A DNA stretch of 64,000 nucleotides, taken from NCBI GenBank assembly GCA_046593875.1, contig JBKJQQ010000241.1, positions 1-64,000 of the forward strand, read 5' to 3'. This document shows positions 57,161 to 64,000 of the stretch, piece after piece; positions within the stretch are counted from its first letter, which is position 1; every line of letters starts with the position of its first letter. Below the pieces are notes generated by a model. It had not been told where the DNA came from. It saw only the letters and a list, made by a program, of their open reading frames with translations, and made no database searches. This DNA comes from SCTD01 sp046593875. Lineage in GTDB: Bacteria; Actinomycetota; Actinomycetes; Mycobacteriales; SCTD01. Both the position numbers and the translations under genes were made by a program.

Positions 57161-59359
57161 GTGACCGACTCCGACCAGGTGTGGCTGGATGTCGCCGGCG
57201 GCGTCCTGGCGCACGTCCGGAGCGTCCTGGGCTTCGAGATGGCGGTGCTGTCGCGGCGCACCGGCGACGACTACGTGGTGCTCGCCGCCGAGGACGACTG
57301 CTACGGGGTGCGCGCCGGCGACGTCCTCCCCTGGGACGACACGTTCTGCGCCCGGATGGTCGACGGACGCGCGCCGTCGTTCGCCCCGGACGCGACCGTC
57401 GTCCCGGCCTACGTCGAGGCCGGCGAGCTGCTCGGCATGGACGTCGGCGCCTACGTCTCGCTCCCGCTCGTCGGCGCGGACGGCGCCTTGCTCGGGACCC
57501 TGTGCGCCGCCAGCGCCCGGCCGCAGACCAGCGCCCTGCTCGCGCACGAGGACGTGCTGCGCGTGCTGTCCGGCACCGTGGGGGCGCTGCTGGACTCCGA
57601 GCTCAGGCTCCAGCGTGAGTCTCGACGGGCCGAGCGGGCGGAGGCCGTCGCGCACGTCGACCCGCTGACGGGCTTGGGCAACCGCCGGCTGTGGGACCGG
57701 GCCCTGGCCTCCGAGGAGCGCCGCTGCGCGTCCTTCGGGCTGCCCGCGGGCCTGCTGGCCGTCGACGTCGACGGGCTCAAGGCGCACAACGACCTGGTCG
57801 GTCACGAGGCCGGCGACGCGCTGCTCCGGACGGTGGCGGCGGCGCTGCTCGCGGCCACCGGACCGGACGACGTGCTGGCCCGGACCGGGGGCGACGAGTT
57901 CGCGGTGCTGCTGCCCGAGAGCGACGCCGCGCGGGTCGGCGCGGTCGTGGCGGCCCTCCGCGAGGCGTTGGCCGAGCGGGGCGTGTCGGCCGGCATCGGC
58001 TCGGCGCAGCGCGGCCGCGAGGGCCTCGCCACCGCGTGGCGCGCCGCCGACGCCGCGCTGCTGCTGGACAAGCGCCGGGCGCGCGAGGTCCTGCGCCCAG
58101 CCTCGACGCCCGCACCGGTCCCGGACGCGTCGGTCGACGACGTGCTGCTGGAGGAGCTCCTCGTGCTGGCCCGCCGCCAGCTCGGCGCGGCCATCTCCTT
58201 CGTGGGCGAGTGGCGCGGCGGCCCGTCCGGCGTCCGGGTCATGCGCGGCGTGTCGGCCGACTTCCCCCTTCCGGTGGGTCGGGGGTCGACCGAGGCGCTC
58301 GACGGCACCTACTGCCAGCGCATCCTCGACGGCCGCCTCCCCCGGGTCATCCCGGACACCTCGCGCGAGCCCGAGGCGATGGCCCTGCCGATCACCTCCG
58401 CCCTGCCGATCGGCTCCTACGTCGGCGTCCCGGTCGTGCTGTCCGACGGACAGCTGTACGGGACGCTGTGCTGCCTGTCGCCGACACCGGACACCTCCCT
58501 GTCGGACCGGGATGCGGACTTCCTCGCCGCGATCGCCAGGAGCATGGCGCGGGTGCTCGAGGCCGAGCTGCGCGAGCGGGCCGTGCGCAGCGCCCTGGTG
58601 GCCCGCCTGGACCCGGTGGTGCGCGGGCGCGGCCTGTCGGTCGTCTACCAGCCGGTCATGCGCCTCGTCGACGGCGCCCTGGTCGGGCTCGAGGCACTGG
58701 CCCGTTTCGGCGTGGACGGCCACGGGGCGCCCGGTCCGTGGTTCGGCGACGCCGCCGCGGCCGGGCTCACCGGTGACCTCGAGATCGCGGCTGCGCGCGC
58801 CGCCCTGCTCGCCGCGCCGGCCCTGCCCGGCTTCCTGGCGCTCAACTTCTCCGCCACCACGATCCGCAGCCCGGCCTTCGCGACCCTGCTCGATGGGCAC
58901 GACCCGCAGCGGCTGGTCGTCGAGGTCAGCGAGCACGAGGAGATCGAGGACTACGCGGCGCTGGTGGACGCGCTCCGGCCGTGGCGGGCGGCGGGGCTGC
59001 GGGTCGCCGTGGACGACGCCGGCGCCGGCTTCGCCAGCCTGCGCCACGTCGTGCTGCTCGCCCCCGACCTCATCAAGCTCGACCTGTCGCTGGTCCGCGG
59101 CATCGACGGTGACCGCACCCGGCAGTCGCTGGCGATGGCGCTGACGACCTTCGCGCGCAGTGCCGGCGCCGAGGTCCTCGCCGAGGGCGTCGAGACCGAG
59201 GCCGAGCGCGACGTGCTCGCCGAGGCCGGCGTCACGCTCGTGCAGGGCTGGCTCTTCGGCGCCGGTCTGCCCGGGCCGCAGATCGCCGAGCGCTACGGAC
59301 GTCGGACCAGCGGGCTGCCCGCTCCTCGGCTCGGCGGGGGCAGGGGCGTCAGGGCCTGA
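57161..59359 (+). CDS. GAF-GGDEF-GAF-EAL c-di-GMP enzyme
   Basis: A 732-residue cytosolic protein. A first GAF domain (about 1-145) is followed by a GGDEF domain (about 155-310; RTGGDEF), a second GAF domain (about 325-470) and an EAL domain (about 490-725; GLEALARFG). EAL residues are kept: the ALNFS Asn, VVEVSE Glu, VDDAGAG Asp pair, IKLDLS Lys and EGVETE Glu. No I-site RxxD stands before the GGDEF. It could both make and break c-di-GMP. GTG 57161 is chosen; a GTG at 57107 would add 18 residues. Confidence 0.87.
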   Translation: MTDSDQVWLDVAGGVLAHVRSVLGFEMAVLSRRTGDDYVVLAAEDDCYGVRAGDVLPWDDTFCARMVDGRAPSFAPDATVVPAYVEAGELLGMDVGAYVSLPLVGADGALLGTLCAASARPQTSALLAHEDVLRVLSGTVGALLDSELRLQRESRRAERAEAVAHVDPLTGLGNRRLWDRALASEERRCASFGLPAGLLAVDVDGLKAHNDLVGHEAGDALLRTVAAALLAATGPDDVLARTGGDEFAVLLPESDAARVGAVVAALREALAERGVSAGIGSAQRGREGLATAWRAADAALLLDKRRAREVLRPASTPAPVPDASVDDVLLEELLVLARRQLGAAISFVGEWRGGPSGVRVMRGVSADFPLPVGRGSTEALDGTYCQRILDGRLPRVIPDTSREPEAMALPITSALPIGSYVGVPVVLSDGQLYGTLCCLSPTPDTSLSDRDADFLAAIARSMARVLEAELRERAVRSALVARLDPVVRGRGLSVVYQPVMRLVDGALVGLEALARFGVDGHGAPGPWFGDAAAAGLTGDLEIAAARAALLAAPALPGFLALNFSATTIRSPAFATLLDGHDPQRLVVEVSEHEEIEDYAALVDALRPWRAAGLRVAVDDAGAGFASLRHVVLLAPDLIKLDLSLVRGIDGDRTRQSLAMALTTFARSAGAEVLAEGVETEAERDVLAEAGVTLVQGWLFGAGLPGPQIAERYGRRTSGLPAPRLGGGRGVRA

Positions 59360-60221
59360 CCGCGTCCCGCAGCGCGCCGGCCTGACTGCTGCGCAGGGAC
59401 TTCGAGGCGTACATCCGCGCGTCCGCCTCCTCGAGGACCGAGCTCGGGTCCTCCCCGGGTTGGAGCAGGCTGGTCCCCACGGACACACCGACCACGACCA
59501 CGACGCGTCCCGGCAGGATCATCGGCTGCCGCATCGCGTTGAGCACCCGGCGGGTCAGCCCCTCGGGGCTGGCCGCGGGGTCCGGTGGCGCGACGATGAC
59601 GAACTCGTCGCCCCCGAGCCGGGCCACGAGGTCCTCGCCGCGAACGGCCAGCGTCAGTCGGCGTCCGACCTCGACGAGGACCGCATCGCCCGCGGCGTGG
59701 CCGTAGGTGTCGTTGACGGCCTTGAAGCCGTTGAGGTCGCAGAACAGCACCGAGGCGCCGCTGCCCGACAGCGTCGTCAGGACCTCGAGCAGCCGGGTGC
59801 GGTTGGGCAGCCCCGTCAGCTCGTCGGTCCGGGTACGGGCGAGCAGGTCCTCGGCCGCCGACCGCGCCAGGCTGACGTCGACGCCCACGCAGGCGAGCAG
59901 TGGGGGTGCGTCCTGGACCCGGGCGGTCGTCCAGGCCAAGGTGCGGCGCCCACCCTCGGAGCCGGGGGGCAGGTCGTGCTCGTGGGACTGCGCGACCCCG
60001 GTGCGCGCGACGCCGCGCAGGACGTGCAGCAGGTCCACGTGGTCGCGTGCCGCAGCCATGACCGGCGTCACGTCCCCGCCGACGACCCCCGGTCGCAGGC
60101 GCAGGCTCTGGTGCCCCGCGGGGTTGGCGTCGACCAGGCGGCCCGCGCCGTCGACGAGCAGCACCACGGCGGCCGTCGCGTCGAGCAGGGACGGGGCCAG
60201 GGCGGACAGCGCGCTGGTCAC
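59349..60221 (-). CDS. PAS-like/GGDEF diguanylate cyclase
   Basis: A 290-residue protein with an N-terminal PAS-like domain (about 1-115; VVLLVDGAGRLVDANPAG) and a GGDEF domain (about 125-280; ARLGGDEFVIV). The product-inhibition site RxxD is present five residues upstream (RGED). It probably makes c-di-GMP under feedback control. GTG 60221 overlaps the stop of the receiver-GGDEF gene. It is the last gene of the che operon; the end overlaps the convergent EAL gene by 11 bp. Confidence 0.88.
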   Translation of the reverse strand: MTSALSALAPSLLDATAAVVLLVDGAGRLVDANPAGHQSLRLRPGVVGGDVTPVMAAARDHVDLLHVLRGVARTGVAQSHEHDLPPGSEGGRRTLAWTTARVQDAPPLLACVGVDVSLARSAAEDLLARTRTDELTGLPNRTRLLEVLTTLSGSGASVLFCDLNGFKAVNDTYGHAAGDAVLVEVGRRLTLAVRGEDLVARLGGDEFVIVAPPDPAASPEGLTRRVLNAMRQPMILPGRVVVVVGVSVGTSLLQPGEDPSSVLEEADARMYASKSLRSSQAGALRDAVRP

Positions 60222-61168
60222 GGCGCGCCGTCCTCGGCCACCGACACCCGGTTGCGTCCGGCCTCCTTTGCGGCGTAGAGCGCGCCGTCGGCCGAAGCCA
60301 CCAGCCCGCGCAGGTCGCCGAGCTCGCCGACCGCCCCGCCCGCGCTCACCGTGATGTCCAGCGTGCCGCCGGTGCCGACCGCGAGCGGGGTCACGTCGAC
60401 GGCGGCGCGCAGGCGCTCGGCGAGGTCCACGACGGCGCTCCGGTCGCCGTCGGTGAGCAGGGCCACGAACTCCTCGCCGCCCCAGCGCACGAGGGTCTCG
60501 CCATCGCACGTCGCGCGGCGCATCCGGGCGGCGACGGTGGCGAGCACCGCGTCCCCGACGAGGTGGCCGTGCTCGTCGTTGACCTTCTTGAAGTGGTCGA
60601 TGTCGACCATGACGACCCCGACCGGCAGACCGGCGCCGCGACCGGCGAGCAGTCCGTCGACGACCTGCTCCAGGTGGCGACGGTTCGGCAGTCCGGTCAG
60701 CGGGTCGGTGTTGCTCAGGGCATCGAGCTCGCGCGCCCGTCGCTGCAGCTCGTCGTGGCGCTGGGACAGGCGCATCGCGGTGCTCACTCGGGCGACGAGC
60801 TCGCTGCTCTCGCAGGGCTTTTTGAGGTAGTCGTGCGCGCCGAGGTCGAGGCCGCGCGCGACCTCACCGCCCGCGATGCGCGCCGTCAGGAACAGCACGG
60901 GCAGCCACCGCAGGTGCGGGTCCTCCTGCATGCGCTGCATCGTCGCCAGTCCGTCGAGCACGGGCATGTCCACGTCGAGCAGCACGAGGTCGGGTCGGTC
61001 CACCCGGCAGGACGTCAGCCCCTGCTCGCCGTCAGCGGCCTCGTTTACCCGGTAACCGGCGGCCTCGAGGTCACGCCGGAGGATCCGCCGCACAGTGCTC
61101 GAGTCGTCGACGACGAGCACAGTCGCGACGCGCACGCGGTCCGGGCCGCGTCGCTCGTCGGCCGTCAC
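60218..61168 (-). CDS. Receiver-GGDEF response regulator (PleD-like)
   Basis: A 316-residue protein. The receiver domain (about 15-130) has the phosphorylatable Asp in LVLLDVDMPVLDG and LKKPCE with the conserved lysine. The GGDEF domain (about 160-310) has MVDIDHFKKVNDEHGH and the signature WGGEEF. The RxxD inhibitory site is absent (CDGE at that place). Phosphorylation by the chemosensory kinase, or another one, may switch its diguanylate cyclase. GTG 61168 overlaps the CheX stop. Confidence 0.9.
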   Translation of the reverse strand: MTADERRGPDRVRVATVLVVDDSSTVRRILRRDLEAAGYRVNEAADGEQGLTSCRVDRPDLVLLDVDMPVLDGLATMQRMQEDPHLRWLPVLFLTARIAGGEVARGLDLGAHDYLKKPCESSELVARVSTAMRLSQRHDELQRRARELDALSNTDPLTGLPNRRHLEQVVDGLLAGRGAGLPVGVVMVDIDHFKKVNDEHGHLVGDAVLATVAARMRRATCDGETLVRWGGEEFVALLTDGDRSAVVDLAERLRAAVDVTPLAVGTGGTLDITVSAGGAVGELGDLRGLVASADGALYAAKEAGRNRVSVAEDGAP

Positions 61169-61626
61169 GGGTCACCGTCGGCAGTCCTGCGGAGGACCGA
61201 GATGACCAGCGGCTGCTCCAGCGACAGGAACGTCGCCGTCGCCTCGACGTGGGTGCCCAGGACGCGCAGGGCGTAGTCGGCTCCGTGCGCGACGGTGGGC
61301 AGCGAGATGCGGGACGGCTCGGGGAGGAGCGCCTTGATGTTGCCCGCGAGCATGTTGGTCAGCTCGCCGACGGTGTCGTGCACCTCCTCGGGCGTGCAGG
61401 CGCCCTCAGGCCGGAACAGCTCGGCGGACAGCCGCTCGGCCAGCGACTGCGGGCACTGCAGCATGACCGCGCCGTTCCACGCGCCATCGATCTGGATGCA
61501 GCCGGTCATGACCTGCGCGTCCCCCGCCAGCCCCACCCCGGCGGGGGCGAGGTCGAGGGGGAAGCTGAAGAGCGTCTCCCAGATGCTCTGCGCGATCTGC
61601 GCGATGTCCTGCTCTACCTCGGTCAC
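61165..61626 (-). CDS. cheX: CheX-like chemotaxis phosphatase
   Basis: A 153-residue CheC/CheX-family protein. The active-site pair ExxN is in HDTVGELTNMLAGNIKALL. The rest is beta-rich (GCIQIDGAWNGAVMLQCP). Such proteins remove phosphate from CheY. With one ExxN helix it fits CheX rather than CheC. GTG 61626 overlaps the cheR stop as GTGA. Confidence 0.8.
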   Translation of the reverse strand: MTEVEQDIAQIAQSIWETLFSFPLDLAPAGVGLAGDAQVMTGCIQIDGAWNGAVMLQCPQSLAERLSAELFRPEGACTPEEVHDTVGELTNMLAGNIKALLPEPSRISLPTVAHGADYALRVLGTHVEATATFLSLEQPLVISVLRRTADGDP

Positions 61627-62441
61627 TGCTGCCCTCCTGCGGCCATCGGTCTGTACATCGACGTGCGCCCCACCTGCAACCGCTCCCAGCCCTCGTCCAG
61701 TCCGTACGTCGTCTCCGCGCCGCCCAGCGAGAGCAGACCACCCGGCGCCAGGACGCGGGCGACCTGGGTCAGGACGGCGCGCTTGGCCTCGGGTCCGAAG
61801 TAGATCAGGACGTTGCGCAGCAGCACGAGGTCCATCGGGGGAAGGCTCGGCCACGGCTTGGCCAGGTTGAGCTGCCGGAACTCCACCCGGCGGCGCAGGT
61901 GCTCGCGCACCCGCCAACCGGCGCCGTCCCGCTCGAAGTGCTTGACGAGCAGGGCGGCCGGCAGCCCGCGGTTGACGTCCAGCTGCGTGAAGGTGCCGCG
62001 GGCGGCGCGGGCGAGGACGTCGCGTGACAGGTCGGTGGCCAGGATCGTGGCGTCGGCGGTCGGGAAGTGGTCGGCCAGCAGCATCGCCAGGCTGTACGCC
62101 TCCTGGCCGGTGGAGGACGCCGCCGACCACAGCCGGAGCCTTCCGCCGCGCCGGGCCAGGGCTGCCGGCAGGACGACGTCACGCAGCGCGTCGAAGGGGT
62201 GCACGTCGCGGAAGAACGAGGTCTCGTTGGTGGTCATGGCCTCGACCACGTCGTCGCGCAGCGCGGTCGATCCCTGTCGCAGCAGCGCGAGGAGCTCGGC
62301 TACGGACGACAGTCCCTCGCGTTCGGCGAGCGGGGCCAGCCGCGCCTCGACGAGGTACTCCTTGCCGTCGTTCAGCACCAGCGCACTGCGCTCCTGGACC
62401 AGGGAGCGGACGTACTGGAAGTCGCCGGCGGGCAGCGCCAC
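61623..62441 (-). CDS. cheR: Chemoreceptor methyltransferase CheR
   Basis: S-adenosylmethionine-dependent enzyme that methylates receptor glutamates. The 272-residue protein has an N-terminal helical domain (DDVVEAMTTNETSFFRD) and a SAM-binding domain (LWSAASSTGQEAYSLAML, ILATDLSRDVLARAARG, LVLLRNVLIYF). GTG 62441 is the base before the cheB stop. The order cheY-cheB-cheR-cheX is in one operon. Confidence 0.94.
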   Translation of the reverse strand: MALPAGDFQYVRSLVQERSALVLNDGKEYLVEARLAPLAEREGLSSVAELLALLRQGSTALRDDVVEAMTTNETSFFRDVHPFDALRDVVLPAALARRGGRLRLWSAASSTGQEAYSLAMLLADHFPTADATILATDLSRDVLARAARGTFTQLDVNRGLPAALLVKHFERDGAGWRVREHLRRRVEFRQLNLAKPWPSLPPMDLVLLRNVLIYFGPEAKRAVLTQVARVLAPGGLLSLGGAETTYGLDEGWERLQVGRTSMYRPMAAGGQQ

Positions 62442-63488
62442 TCAGCGTCCCGCGGTGACGCGGTCGACTAGGCCGGCGCCCAGCGCCTCGATCGGCAGCG
62501 CGGCCTGCGCGAGCCCGGCCCGCACCACGCTGCTCGGCATGCTCCCGATGACGCAGCTCGCGGGGTCCTGCACCACCACCTGACCGCCTGCGGCGCGGAC
62601 CGCCTGGCAGCCGATCAGTCCGTCCGATCCCATGCCGGTCATCACCACGCCGAGCACCCCCGCGCCGAAGACCGCAGCGGCGGAGCGGAACAGGACATCG
62701 GCTGCCGGCCGGCAGGAGTTCTCCGGCGGGCCGTCGCCGAGCGCGACCTGGACGATCCCTCCGCTGCGGGCCAGCGCAAGGTGCCGACCGCCGGGGGCGA
62801 GGTAGACGTGACCGGGCCGCACCTGCTCTCCCTGGACCGCTTCGCCGACCGACAGCGGCGAACCGCGGTCGAGTCGCTCGGCCAGCAGCCGGGTGAAGAC
62901 CGGCGGCATGTGCTGTACGACCAGCAGGGGCACCGGGAAGCTGGCGGGCAGTCCGGCGAGCAGGACGCTCAGCGCATCCGGGCCACCGGTCGAGATGCCG
63001 ACGACGACGACCTGGAGCGGCGCACGGGGACCGGGCGCGGCGGCCGCGGGAACGAACGTGCTCAGCGCCTCGCGCGGTGCGGCGAGTCCCTTGACCAGCG
63101 GTGCCAGGTGCTCGACGACATAGGCCTCGGCCAGCTCGACCGAGGACGCGGTCGGCTTGAGGACGAAGTCGACGGCGCCGAGCGACAGGGCATCCAGGGT
63201 CGATGCCGCGCCACGCTCGTCCAGGCTGCTGAACAGGACGACGGGCAGGTCGGGGTGCGTGCGCCGGAGCTCGCTCAGCGTGCCGAAGCCGTCCAGCTCG
63301 GGCATCTCGAGGTCGAGCACGACGACGTCCGGGCGGGAGTGCCGGATCTTGTCGAGAGCCAGCCGGCCGTTGGCGGCGAAGTCGGTGCGGGCGATCGCCG
63401 GGTCCCGCTCGAGCGCCCGTGCGACGACGCGGCGCATGACCACGGAGTCGTCCACGACCAGCACCCGCACCGGGGCGACGGGCGGCAC
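62442..63488 (-). CDS. cheB: Chemoreceptor methylesterase CheB
   Basis: A 348-residue two-domain protein. The receiver domain (about 7-125) has the Asp in VVVLDLEMPELDG. The methylesterase domain (about 160-345) has the catalytic Ser (GISTGGPDAL), His (VVQHMPP) and Asp (MTGMGSDGLIG). It demethylates or deamidates receptors, opposing CheR. GTG 63488 lies 4 nt after the cheY stop. Confidence 0.95.
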   Translation of the reverse strand: MPPVAPVRVLVVDDSVVMRRVVARALERDPAIARTDFAANGRLALDKIRHSRPDVVVLDLEMPELDGFGTLSELRRTHPDLPVVLFSSLDERGAASTLDALSLGAVDFVLKPTASSVELAEAYVVEHLAPLVKGLAAPREALSTFVPAAAAPGPRAPLQVVVVGISTGGPDALSVLLAGLPASFPVPLLVVQHMPPVFTRLLAERLDRGSPLSVGEAVQGEQVRPGHVYLAPGGRHLALARSGGIVQVALGDGPPENSCRPAADVLFRSAAAVFGAGVLGVVMTGMGSDGLIGCQAVRAAGGQVVVQDPASCVIGSMPSSVVRAGLAQAALPIEALGAGLVDRVTAGR

Positions 63489-63492
63489 GGTC

Positions 63493-63861
63493 CTAGACCT
63501 CGAAGCCGAGCAGGTGCAGCTTGTCGAGGACGGCCTCGCGGGTGAACGGCTTCATTAGGTACTCGTCCGCGCCGGCGGTGAGGGCGTGCATCACCTGCGG
63601 GATCTCGGTCTCGGTCGTCACCATGACGACCTTCGCGGTGGACGAGTGCGGCGGTTGCCGGACGGCCTGCAGGAACTCGATGCCGGTCATCTCCGGCATG
63701 TTCCAGTCGAGCAGCACGAGCTCCGGGACGAGGCCTCCGGCAAGCAGGTCCAGCCCCTCGCGGCCGTTGCCTGCCTCCGCGACCTCGAAGCCGAGACCGC
63801 GCAGCATGCGTCCCAGGATCATGCGCATCGCCCGCGAGTCGTCGATCACCAGGGACTGCAC
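63493..63861 (-). CDS. cheY: CheY-like response regulator
   Basis: A 122-residue single receiver domain. The acidic pair is in LVIDDSRAMR, the phosphorylated Asp in LVLLDWNMPEMTG, the Thr in MVTTETE and the Lys in LMKPF. It is probably the motor-binding output of the chemosensory system. GTG 63861 has AAGGAG upstream. It follows the cheW-like tail by 18 nt. Confidence 0.92.
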   Translation of the reverse strand: MQSLVIDDSRAMRMILGRMLRGLGFEVAEAGNGREGLDLLAGGLVPELVLLDWNMPEMTGIEFLQAVRQPPHSSTAKVVMVTTETEIPQVMHALTAGADEYLMKPFTREAVLDKLHLLGFEV

Positions 63862-63879
63862 GGGAGGGGCTCCTTCGAC

Positions 63880-64000
63880 TCAGGCGACGGTCAGGACGAG
63901 ACGCGGATCCAGGACGAGCAGCAGCGCACCTGCACGCTGGTGCGCCGCGGTGCACAACCTACGTATCTCATGGTCCACCGTCTCCGGAACGTCCTCACCC
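63880..64000 (-). CDS. C-terminal fragment, CheW-like protein
   Basis: About 39 residues at the right edge, read from the edge to a TGA at 63880-63882. The end GALLLVLDPRLVLTVA resembles the final strand of CheW-type domains (GxLVLVLDPxRLL), and the preceding VDHEIRRLCTAAHQRAG is helical. It could be CheW or the CheW-like end of CheA. Position upstream of cheY supports a che role. Only the tail is visible. Confidence 0.5.
   Translation of the reverse strand, partial: GEDVPETVDHEIRRLCTAAHQRAGALLLVLDPRLVLTVA

Noticed and set aside
54830..59488. A 1552-codon open frame on the minus strand across the DUF3866, cyclase and EAL genes
   Set aside because: It is antisense to three well-supported genes and its translation is low-complexity, rich in Gly, Arg, Gln and Asp, as expected from the complementary frame of GC-rich codons.

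Overview
The window is very GC-rich, densely packed DNA from an actinomycete-type bacterium. The evidence is: rbpA, garA/odhI, ftsR and resR-type MerR genes, DUF881-Sbp-DUF881, pafBC-tatAC-helY, a polyprenol-phosphate-mannose synthase next to lnt, an F420-type PPOX protein, class F sortase signals, many GTG starts and 4-bp ATGA/GTGA start-stop overlaps. The 8.6-20.3 kb block follows the Mycobacterium tuberculosis order Rv1822-Rv1832 (pgsA2, DUF881, sbp, DUF881, gcvH, garA, ftsR, bfn, resR, gcvP), and 48-54.5 kb follows helY-tatC-tatA-pafC-pafB. A chemotaxis operon at the right edge suggests a motile lineage rather than a mycobacterium. I do not name a genus.

Layout. 0-0.17 kb: start of a DUF222-like gene with an SOS box. 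0.35-4.5 kb: aroH-tyrA-cmk-plsC-der. 4.5-5.8 kb: tRNA-Pro(GGG), an integrase tail and a PhyH dioxygenase, an apparent integration scar. 6.05-8.5 kb: leftward operon of a secreted sorting-signal-like protein, class F sortase, ECF sigma factor and anti-sigma factor. 8.6-20.3 kb: pgsA-type gene, a bifunctional-looking sugar nucleotidyltransferase, the DUF881/Sbp trio, gcvH, garA, ftsR, bfn, resR and riboswitch-controlled gcvP. 20.3-28 kb: DUF5999, pabB, a HAD/HTTM/membrane-protein trio, secreted CAP and LPFTG surface proteins, a LAS-peptidase-like secreted protein and fprA. 28-35.7 kb: UPF0016 Mn exporter under a yybP-ykoY riboswitch, tandem NlpC/P60 protein, rbpA with a sigma-R promoter, fxsA-ppm-lnt and an amidohydrolase. 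35.9-45.2 kb: lysine 6-aminotransferase, semialdehyde dehydrogenase, MOSC, thioredoxin, TPP enzyme, CoA-transferase, Lrp regulator and acyl-CoA dehydrogenase. 45.3-54.5 kb: exonuclease, dusB, maf, helY, tatC, tatA, two zinc-ribbon genes, pafC and pafB. 54.6-64 kb: DUF3866, adenylate cyclase, a GAF-GGDEF-GAF-EAL protein, then a leftward che operon (cheW-like tail, cheY, cheB, cheR, cheX, receiver-GGDEF, PAS-GGDEF).

The strongest observations beyond plain gene calls are: a 21-bp long-range helix in the leader of lnt-ppm-fxsA; a manganese riboswitch whose hairpin appears to hold the Shine-Dalgarno sequence of a TTG-started exporter gene; a tandem glycine riboswitch with a start-proximal anti-helix; the sortase/substrate/sigma/anti-sigma operon; a shared upstream motif on the garA and resR promoters; a second NlpC/P60 domain and a phosphomannomutase domain that have both lost catalytic residues; and a local cluster of cAMP and c-di-GMP enzymes joined to a chemosensory operon. 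All functional statements rest on reading the sequence and on family knowledge; no searches were run.
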